NCBI GenBank assembly: GCA_013360445.1
Contig: JABWBP010000002.1
Span: 122,805 to 186,804, forward strand
DNA: 64,000 nt
Reading direction: 5' to 3'
DNA from: Calditrichaceae bacterium
GTDB taxonomy: Bacteria > Calditrichota > Calditrichia > RBG-13-44-9 > J075
Part shown: positions 55,683 through 64,000 of the stretch, piece after piece
Position numbering within the stretch: position 1 is the first letter of the stretch
Layout of the letters: the number at the start of each line of letters is the position of its first letter
Notes under the pieces: generated by a model
Databases searched by the model: none
What the model was told of the DNA's origin: nothing
The model's input: only the letters and a program-made list of their open reading frames with translations
Program-made: the position numbers and the translations under genes

Positions 55683-57821
55683 TTATTTCACCGCCGCGGT
55701 TTTCTCGCCTTTGATATCCATGCCCAACCGCTGCAAGTACGCGATCAGGGCGATGATCTCTTTGTCCTCGCTCGCCGCTAAGTTGGCGCTCTTCAGGTTC
55801 GCCGCGATTTGCTGCGCCTGGGTCAGAACGTCTTTGTTGGCAAATTTTTCATACCCCTCGGGATAGGGAACCCCCAGGGTTCGCATGGCGCGGATTTTGG
55901 CCGCGGTGGCGGCGGTGTCCAACGCCTGGGTAAACAACCAGGGATAGGGCGGCATAATCGAGCCGGGCGAGGTGGAAGCCGGTTCTAACATGTGATTATA
56001 GTGCCAGGCGTCGGGATACTTCCCGCCCAAGCGGTGCAAATCCGGCCCGATGCGCTTGGAGCCCCACAGGAAGGGATGGTCGTACACGAACTCCCCGGCT
56101 TTGGAATACTCCCCGTAGCGCTCCGTCTCGGAGCGGAAGGGGCGGATCATCTGCGAGTGGCAGGTATTGCAGCCGTTGGCGACGTAAAGATCCCGCCCAT
56201 GCAGCTCCAGGGGGGTATAGGGCTTCACGCTGGCAATGGTGGGAATATTGGATTTGATGAGGAACGTGGGCACGAATTCCACGATTCCGCCGATGGCCAC
56301 GGCAATCACCGTGAGCACGAAAAATTGCACCGGGCGGCTTTCCAGCCAGCGATGGCCGTACACGTTCTTTACGTGGTGCTCTTCTTTTTGAACCGCCAGG
56401 GTCGGGGCCTGCGCTTTCTCCTCCGCCGCCAGGGACCCGCTTTTCGCGGTTTTCACCAGCACGTATGCGCCCACGATGGCGCTGACCAGGTAAAGCGTTC
56501 CCCCGATGGCGCGGAGCATATACATGGGGATAATTTGCGTGACGGTGTCCAAAAAGAGGGGATACTGCAAATAACCCGTCCCCGTGAATTGCTTCCACAT
56601 CAACCCCTGGGTAACGCCGGCCCAGTACAACGGCACCGCGTAGAAAATGATTCCTAACATCCCCACCCAGAAGTGGAAGTTGGCCATTTTCACGGAATAG
56701 AGTTTGGTATTATAGAGGCGCGGAATCAGCCAGTAGAGGATTCCGAAAGTGAGAAAACCGTTCCAGCCCAGCGCCCCGACGTGCACGTGGGCGATGGTCC
56801 AGTCCGTAAAATGGGAGAGGGCGTTGATGCTCTTCACCGAGAGCATCGGCCCCTCGAAGGTGGCCATGCCGTAGGCGGTAACCGCCACCACCATAAATTT
56901 GAGGATGGGATCCTGGCGCACTTTGTCCCAGGCGCCGCGCAGGGTTAGCAATCCGTTGAGCATCCCGCCCCACGAGGGAGCGATCAGCATTACCGAGAAC
57001 ACCGTTCCTAACGACTGCGCCCAGTCCGGCAGGGAAGTATATAATAAATGGTGCGGCCCGGCCCAGATGTAGAGGAAAATCAGCGACCAGAAGTGCACAA
57101 TCGAAAGCCGGTAGGAATACACCGGGCGATCCGCGGCTTTGGGCAGGAAGTAATACATCAAGCCCAGGTAGGGAGTGGTCAAAAAGAAGGCCACGGCATT
57201 GTGCCCGTACCACCACTGTACCAGGGCGTCCTGCACCCCCGCATAAATGGGATAACTTTTGAACAGCGCTACCGGGATTTCAATCGAATTGACGATATGC
57301 AGCATGGCTACGGTAAAAAAAGTGGCGATGTAGAACCAGATGGCGACGTACAAGTGGCGCTCCCGGCGCTTCATAATCGTCCCGATCATATTGACGCCGA
57401 AGATTACCCACACCACGGCGATGAGAACGTCGAGCGGCCATTCTAACTCCGCGTATTCCTTGCTGGTGGTATATCCTAACAGCAGCGTTACCGCGGCCAG
57501 CAGGATGATGAGCTGCCATCCCCAGAAATGGATTTTGCTGAGCGCGTCGCTGAACATGCGCGCCTTGCAGAGCCGCTGCAGCGAGTAGTACAATCCCAGG
57601 AAAATTCCGTTGCCCACAAACGCGAAAATGACCGCATTGGTATGCACCGGGCGAATGCGGCTGAAGGTGGTAAATGCGATTCCCAGGTTCAAATGGGGGT
57701 GAAAGAGCTGGATGGCGGCGACCAGGCCGACCAGCATCCCGATGATGCCCCAGAAGACCGTGGCGACGGCAAAGTCGCGCACGATCCGGTTGTCATAACT
57801 AAAGGTCTCCAATTGTTGCAT
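55683..57821 (-). CDS. ccoNO: cbb3-type cytochrome c oxidase, fused subunits I and II (CcoN-CcoO)
   Basis: A 712-residue fusion. Residues 1-480 are CcoN, with about twelve helices and the heme/copper ligand regions RPVHTNAVIFAFVGNGIF, VQWWYGHNAVAFFLTTPY, WAGPHHLLYT and DWTIAHVHVGALGWNGF. After a linker (about 480-500) comes CcoO: one helix (FFVLTVIAVAIGGIVEFVPT) and a cytochrome c domain with ANGCNTCHSQM and axial Met in SIMPPYPW. The fusion replaces two separate genes and is known in several FCB lineages. The enzyme is the high-affinity terminal oxidase in the inner membrane, suiting microaerobic life. The strong site AGGAGG overlaps the ccoS end. Confidence 0.96.
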   Translation of the reverse strand: MQQLETFSYDNRIVRDFAVATVFWGIIGMLVGLVAAIQLFHPHLNLGIAFTTFSRIRPVHTNAVIFAFVGNGIFLGLYYSLQRLCKARMFSDALSKIHFWGWQLIILLAAVTLLLGYTTSKEYAELEWPLDVLIAVVWVIFGVNMIGTIMKRRERHLYVAIWFYIATFFTVAMLHIVNSIEIPVALFKSYPIYAGVQDALVQWWYGHNAVAFFLTTPYLGLMYYFLPKAADRPVYSYRLSIVHFWSLIFLYIWAGPHHLLYTSLPDWAQSLGTVFSVMLIAPSWGGMLNGLLTLRGAWDKVRQDPILKFMVVAVTAYGMATFEGPMLSVKSINALSHFTDWTIAHVHVGALGWNGFLTFGILYWLIPRLYNTKLYSVKMANFHFWVGMLGIIFYAVPLYWAGVTQGLMWKQFTGTGYLQYPLFLDTVTQIIPMYMLRAIGGTLYLVSAIVGAYVLVKTAKSGSLAAEEKAQAPTLAVQKEEHHVKNVYGHRWLESRPVQFFVLTVIAVAIGGIVEFVPTFLIKSNIPTIASVKPYTPLELHGRDLYVANGCNTCHSQMIRPFRSETERYGEYSKAGEFVYDHPFLWGSKRIGPDLHRLGGKYPDAWHYNHMLEPASTSPGSIMPPYPWLFTQALDTAATAAKIRAMRTLGVPYPEGYEKFANKDVLTQAQQIAANLKSANLAASEDKEIIALIAYLQRLGMDIKGEKTAAVK

Positions 57822-57832
57822 ACACGTTCCTC

Positions 57833-58006
57833 CTATGAATTGTCCTGTGATTTGGAGCTATCTGCCGTGGAATCATCTATCAGCATCCGTACAGACGGAG
57901 TATATTTATCATCGTACTGGCCGTTTTTAACCGCCCACAGGAAGGCGATGAGAAAACCGATCGCCACGATCAGGCTGGCGCCGATCAGGATAAACATGAC
58001 GCTCAT
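57833..58006 (-). CDS. ccoS: CcoS, cbb3 oxidase assembly protein
   Basis: A 57-residue protein (SVMFILIGASLIVAIGFLIA, then FLWAVKNGQYDDKYTPSVRM). This is the standard CcoS sequence: a single membrane helix and the conserved WAVKxGQYDD segment. GGAG lies 8 bases before the ATG. CcoS is needed for cofactor insertion into CcoN. It ends 11 bases before ccoNO. Confidence 0.93.
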   Translation of the reverse strand: MSVMFILIGASLIVAIGFLIAFLWAVKNGQYDDKYTPSVRMLIDDSTADSSKSQDNS

Positions 58007-58045
58007 AACAGGTCTCCGGGGTTATAAATTCCATTTCAACTGCTT

Positions 58046-58071
58046 TAATTGGCAATTGCCAATTGCCAATT

Positions 58072-58072
<1 letters not shown>
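58046..58072. repeat. TTGGCAATTGCCAA tandem palindrome
   Basis: AATTGGCAATTGCCAATTGC followed by CAATT. It lies between ccoI and ccoS. Confidence 0.7.
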
Positions 58073-60540
<2,468 letters not shown>

Positions 60541-60757
60541 CGACCGAATCCGTTTCTACAAACCGCCCATCATCGCTTGCAGTTGTGAGGGGATTTATCC
60601 CCGCACCGTAGAGGGCGCGTAACCTCCGCTTCATAAGTTTCCAATATATGAAACTCTTCACAATACATGAAAGGGGAAATTTTAAGATTCCAATCAAGCT
60701 CCGGATTTTCAGGTTCAGGCGGCGAGAAAGGGCGGGTAAATCCCGGCGAATGCGCCG

Positions 60758-61483
60758 TTAGTGGTTGGATTGGGCGCCCACCCCGTGCTGTTGGGTTGGC
60801 TGGGGGTGGGTGAGGTGGTGAATTCCGCGGTAAACAGTCATCGCCCCCATCAAAATGACCAGAACGGTAGCGATGCGAAAGAGGCGCTGGCGGAATTTTG
60901 CGGTGAGAAAGCTGGCCCCGATCCCGGCCAGCACCATTGCCGGGATGGTTCCCAGCCCGAAAATCAGCATGGTTAACATGCCGCCCAGGACGCTTTCGGC
61001 GGCGGCGGCTTTGGCCCCCGCGGCGTACACCAGCCCGCAGGGAATAAATCCTAAGATCACTCCCAATACGAAAACGTTTTTCCGGTTGACGCGATTCAGC
61101 AGGGAGCCGGCCAATTGTTTGAAGCGATTGTAGCCGGGGAAATAGTTAGCGGAGAGGGGAGGAATCCAGCCGCCGAAATCCAGCCCCATCCAGACCATCA
61201 GCAGGCCGGCAATTACCTGGAGCGCTCCCTGGTAGTTGATGATGCCCAGCCGGATTCCCAGGATTTCCCCGGCCAGGCCGAACAGCAATCCCAGCAGCGT
61301 GTAGGTGGAGATTCTCCCCATATTATATAACAGATGGGGGGTAATAAGCGCTTTGGGGGGGGAGGGCGGGCCGCTGTTGAGTTTGATAGAATAGGCCATC
61401 ACAAAGCCGCCGCACATCCCGATGCAATGCCCGAAGCCTCCCAGGAAACCGATCAGGAAGATGGCAGGATAGTCGATCAGCAT
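60758..61483 (-). CDS. SafE/TauE-like (UreH-type) membrane protein of the cbb3 cluster
   Basis: A 241-residue membrane protein with about six helices. The N-terminal motif GFGHCIGMCGGFVMAYS and the second FIPCGLVYAAGAKAAAAE are typical of the DsbD/UreH-like sulfite exporter-type family that sits beside cco genes. Conserved Cys (Cys20, Cys24 and one in IPCG) suggest metal or thiol handling. Its role is probably copper or cytochrome maturation for the oxidase. The last residues are His-rich (HHLTHPQPTQQHG), which may bind metal. It is the first gene of the operon; the 217 bases to ccoI hold no gene. Confidence 0.82.
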   Translation of the reverse strand: MLIDYPAIFLIGFLGGFGHCIGMCGGFVMAYSIKLNSGPPSPPKALITPHLLYNMGRISTYTLLGLLFGLAGEILGIRLGIINYQGALQVIAGLLMVWMGLDFGGWIPPLSANYFPGYNRFKQLAGSLLNRVNRKNVFVLGVILGFIPCGLVYAAGAKAAAAESVLGGMLTMLIFGLGTIPAMVLAGIGASFLTAKFRQRLFRIATVLVILMGAMTVYRGIHHLTHPQPTQQHGVGAQSNH

Positions 61484-61636
61484 AGGTCCGGAAAAAGTTA
61501 GAAGTTCGCTCTTATATGGGCAATTTGTTTGCCGCCTTTTTTACGCTTCCCTACCCGGTATAATTACCGCGACCAATATAATAGATGTTATCCCCCGGAA
61601 GAAAGTGACGGCAATTTTTGTCCAACGAATTCCCCC

Positions 61637-61799
61637 GCTGATGTTACGCAGGCCAAAAGAATTCGCCACAGAGTCACAGAGGGCACAGAGAAAATCAAAT
61701 ATTTATTGAGCCTAAGCCCACACTGGAAGCAAATACACTAAAAAAGTGATTAAAACTCTGTGTTCTCTGTGTCTCTGTGGCAAACTGCGTAACCTCAGT
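61637..61799. mobile_element. MITE-like element, copy 2
   Basis: Starts CTGATGTTACGCAGGCCAAA and ends TGCGTAACCTCAGT, with the same CACAGAGTCACAGAG/CTCTGTGTTCTCTGTG interior as copy 1 at 8201. The ends have two mismatches and no target duplication is left, so it is older. It lies in the 501-base gap between the SafE-like gene and the Fnr gene; the rest of that gap shows no gene and no FNR box. Confidence 0.72.
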
Positions 61800-61984
61800 T
61801 ATCACTCTGCCCGATCAATCCCCCAAACCATAGCCGGCAAGCCCTTGGAAGCGGGTTTTGTGAAAAACCCTATCATAGATCATGTTTTTTCCTGACGAAT
61901 GTCATTGTTTTGAGGGGCAAAGGCAGGTTAATTTTTTGTCGGTATGAAATTCGCGGGGTTCCATCGAGATAAGGAAGGTGAAAA

Positions 61985-62728
61985 ATGTACCAGGACAGAG
62001 TGAAAACCCACCCGAAAAACAGGGAAAGAGAGCCGGCGCAATTAGAGTGTGTGACCTGCCAGATCCTGAACCTGACCCCCTTCCATAATTGCAGCCATGA
62101 AACGCTGGAGCGGTCTTTCCCGAGCCGGCGATTGTTGTTTTTCGAGAAAGATGAGGTTCTATTCCGGGAGCGGGAATCCGCCGAGGGGGTATATTGCCTG
62201 TACTCCGGCAAAGTGAAGGTTAGCAAGCGGGGAAAAGACCAGCAAGAGTACATTACCCGTCTGGCCAGCCCGGGATATATCCTGGGGCTGAGCCTTTTCA
62301 CCGGCAAGTTATATGCAAATTCCGCGGCGGCGCTGGAAAAAACCGCCGCCTGCTTCATCCATAAAGACGATTTTATTCCCTTCATCAAAAGCAACCCGGA
62401 CGTTCTCATCGAGGTAATGAAGCATATTTGCTATGAGATCGAGGTAGTAGAGCAGAATATTTCCGGTATTGTGCAGAAGTCCTGCCGGGAACGGCTGGCG
62501 GAAACCCTGCTCATGTTAAGAGGCACCTATGGAACGGATAGCAACGATTTCCTGAAAGTGGTGCTGTCTATCCGCGACCTGGCCAATTTTGTGCGCATCA
62601 GCGAGACGATTATGGAGCGCCTGATATGCAACCTGGTGCGGGAACGGATCATCCGGGTGGAGGATGAGAGAATCCAATTATTGAATATACCCAAACTCTA
62701 CGAGATCGCCGGGGCCACGGGGAGATAG
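61985..62728 (+). CDS. Crp/Fnr-family transcriptional regulator
   Basis: A 247-residue regulator. The N-terminus has CVTCQILNLTPFHNCS, three cysteines before the cyclic-nucleotide-binding-like domain (about 55-150; VYCLYSGKVKVSKRGKDQQE, LGLSLFTGKLYANSAAALEK). This resembles the Cys set for an oxygen-sensing 4Fe-4S cluster in FNR, with Cys101 (KTAACFIH) near the expected fourth. The HTH is RDLANFVRISETIMERLICN. It lies divergent from the cbb3 operon and is a natural candidate to switch it on at low oxygen. No TTGAT-N4-ATCAA box was seen between them. Confidence 0.9.
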   Translation: MYQDRVKTHPKNREREPAQLECVTCQILNLTPFHNCSHETLERSFPSRRLLFFEKDEVLFRERESAEGVYCLYSGKVKVSKRGKDQQEYITRLASPGYILGLSLFTGKLYANSAAALEKTAACFIHKDDFIPFIKSNPDVLIEVMKHICYEIEVVEQNISGIVQKSCRERLAETLLMLRGTYGTDSNDFLKVVLSIRDLANFVRISETIMERLICNLVRERIIRVEDERIQLLNIPKLYEIAGATGR

Positions 62729-62769
62729 CGCCGGTGTGATGAGCCTTGCGCCTGCCCTCCCGGGAGGCC

Positions 62770-63525
62770 CTACGGTTCTTCTAACAATTCCCGGATCACC
62801 CCGATGGCGCGCTCCTGCTCGATGAAATAGGGGCTGCTGGCGATAGTGATAAAACCGGCGGCGGCAATGTAGCGGCGAATGCGCGCGATTTTGTAATCGC
62901 GGTCGATGTAATTCATCTCCTCGGCAAAGATATCCGCGTCGATGTCGAGCGCGATTCCGCCGGAGAATTCGCGCTCGAACGCAAAACTACTGTCGATGAT
63001 TTCCACCGCGGAGAAAATCCCCGCTTCCAGCGCCGGGCGGATGAAGTTGCCCACGTTGAGGTGAAAATTAGTATAGTCGAAAACCCTCCCTAAGTCGATC
63101 TCTTCCCGGCCATTCCAGGGGAAATACTCTTCCGGCTCCCGCATGTCGCTGTGCTGATCCACGTGCACTAAAACGCCGCCTTTTTTCAGCTTCCCGGCTT
63201 TAAGCCCGGCCATCCAGAAGAAAAAAGCGTGGTGGTGGTTATCGAAAATGAAAATATCCTTCCCGGCTTTTTGTGGGAATCCATCCCTTCGGGACAGGTA
63301 AAGGAACTGCTTCAGCCCCCGCCGGTTGATTTCCTGCCCCTCGTCCACCTCGCTGAAGGCGATTTCCTCCCCTGCCGCCAGGCCGGCCAGGTCGCCGGAA
63401 ATGAGAGGAGCGACATAGATTTTCCGATTTTTTCGTTGATGGAAGGAGAAGGCGTTGTTGCCGAGGGGCTGCTCGATCCAAAAACCATGATAATACTTTT
63501 GCAGGGTTTTAATATCCATGCTCAT
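62770..63525 (-). CDS. UPF0489-family (arginase-fold) protein
   Basis: A 251-residue protein. Three putative metal-binding segments match the arginase/deacetylase fold of UPF0489: IFIFDNHHHAFFFW, VLVHVDQHSDMR and GIALDIDADIF. The family includes peptide arginases (OspR-type) that turn Arg into ornithine in ribosomal peptides, but most members are uncharacterised. No precursor peptide or peptide-modification gene is visible here. The ATG at 63525 or 63519 is the likely start; no clear ribosome-binding site. It is convergent with the Fnr gene, 41 bases apart. Confidence 0.82.
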   Translation of the reverse strand: MSMDIKTLQKYYHGFWIEQPLGNNAFSFHQRKNRKIYVAPLISGDLAGLAAGEEIAFSEVDEGQEINRRGLKQFLYLSRRDGFPQKAGKDIFIFDNHHHAFFFWMAGLKAGKLKKGGVLVHVDQHSDMREPEEYFPWNGREEIDLGRVFDYTNFHLNVGNFIRPALEAGIFSAVEIIDSSFAFEREFSGGIALDIDADIFAEEMNYIDRDYKIARIRRYIAAAGFITIASSPYFIEQERAIGVIRELLEEP

Positions 63526-63681
63526 TTGCAAGAAACGATTTTTGAGACTTCCATGTGGAGGTTGAATTTAATCAAAGTTGATTTGCTATAAAATATTGGC
63601 GATATTTTTTATGAACCCGATTTATAATAGAACGTCGCTGATACATCAAATCGAGTAAGGCACAAATGTTCAGAGGTTCGT

Positions 63682-63921
63682 ATGAACACAAAAAGCAGTT
63701 TAACACTTACTGCTAACCTTTTACCTTCCGACATTGCCTGGCTGTTTCCGGAGTACGATTTTGAAACGATGGATTTGCAGCAGCACCAGGGAGTGATTAT
63801 TGAACGAATCCTCGAGCGCGGTACCTGGGAACAACTTCGTTGGCTGTTTGCTGCTTATGGTGAAGACCGCGTGGCTAAATGGGTGAGAGAACATGGATTT
63901 CGGGTAGTCCTAAACGTTTAA
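63682..63921 (+). CDS. Antitoxin-like small protein (DUF6922-type)
   Basis: A 79-residue protein reading LLPSDIAWLFPEYDFETMDL, QGVIIERILERGTWEQLRWL and FAAYGEDRVAKWVREHGFRV. This pattern (leading LP..WLF.EYD, then IIERILE.G, then YG) is shared by small proteins encoded before AbiEii-type nucleotidyltransferase toxins. AGAGG lies 7 bases upstream. The expected toxin would begin just beyond the right edge. The last 79 bases of the window hold nothing further. Confidence 0.6.
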   Translation: MNTKSSLTLTANLLPSDIAWLFPEYDFETMDLQQHQGVIIERILERGTWEQLRWLFAAYGEDRVAKWVREHGFRVVLNV

Positions 63922-64000
63922 TGCTGCATTGTAATAGCAGATAAAATATTTAATAGCTCCGATATGGTTTTCTAACTTTTTAGAGAACGACAGCGCCTTT

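Noticed and set aside
61484..61984. FNR or CRP boxes between the cbb3 operon and the Fnr gene
   Set aside because: No TTGAT-N4-ATCAA or TGTGA-N6-TCACA pair was found; only the MITE copy.

Overview
The window looks like a chromosome segment from an uncultured Gram-negative bacterium of the FCB superphylum. A KSB1/Calditrichota-type lineage is my best guess; there is no rRNA gene here to confirm it. The evidence is a secreted protein with a C-terminal sorting domain carrying the YPNPFNPNTT motif, a second with a VPNPY-type C-terminus, a PorV/PorQ-family barrel, a TonB-dependent receptor with a carboxypeptidase-regulatory-like N-terminus, and a cbb3 oxidase with fused CcoN-CcoO. Intergenic spaces are packed with imperfect palindromes of the kind seen in many environmental genomes.

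Layout: 1-12.5 kb holds mostly housekeeping and accessory genes: the end of a Na+/H+ antiporter-like protein, TatD, a GT9 glycosyltransferase, an SLC13-type transporter, a divergent methyltransferase/GlxA-regulator pair that looks transferred, an M14 carboxypeptidase, dGTPase and a UvrD-type helicase. 12.5-15.3 kb is a ferrous-iron operon (feoA, feoB and a small FeoB-associated Cys-rich protein). 15.4-26.1 kb is an outer-membrane and secretion group on the minus strand (PorV/PorQ, two exported sorting-domain proteins, TonB receptor), split by a type II restriction-modification pair. A DtxR-family regulator follows with a perfect 18-bp palindrome in front of its start.

27.1-41.0 kb is the most unusual part. 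It encodes seven or eight exported proteins, three of them caspase-fold (clan CD) cysteine proteases with intact His/Cys dyads: a parvulin-TPR-CHAT protein, a tandem VHL-beta-domain/jelly-roll/caspase protein, and a lipoprotein metacaspase with a DUF4384-like tail. Around them are a vWA-TPR-OmpA protein, an NlpC/P60-like cysteine peptidase, a lipoprotein and two coiled-coil membrane proteins whose genes overlap out of frame. I propose an extracytoplasmic protease network anchored to the cell envelope. In both VHL repeats the five residues that form the hydroxyproline pocket of human pVHL are present at identical spacing, with Ser replaced by Thr.

41-52 kb has PolX, a Mut7-C protein, two Hsp20 genes (the first with a sigma-54-like promoter), two toxin-antitoxin-like pairs, an EamA transporter, a decayed REP-associated transposase with its palindromes, fragments of a type IIG restriction enzyme flanking a PIN toxin module, mtnA and a TPR lipoprotein. 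52.5-61.5 kb is a complete cbb3 oxidase operon (SafE-like, ccoI, ccoS, ccoNO, ccoQ, ccoP, ccoG, fixH-like) with a divergent Crp/Fnr regulator. The right edge has a UPF0489 arginase-fold protein and an antitoxin-like small protein.

I saw no tRNA, rRNA, CRISPR array or prophage. Two copies of a 160-190 bp MITE-like element and at least ten families of short palindromic repeats fill most of the non-coding space.
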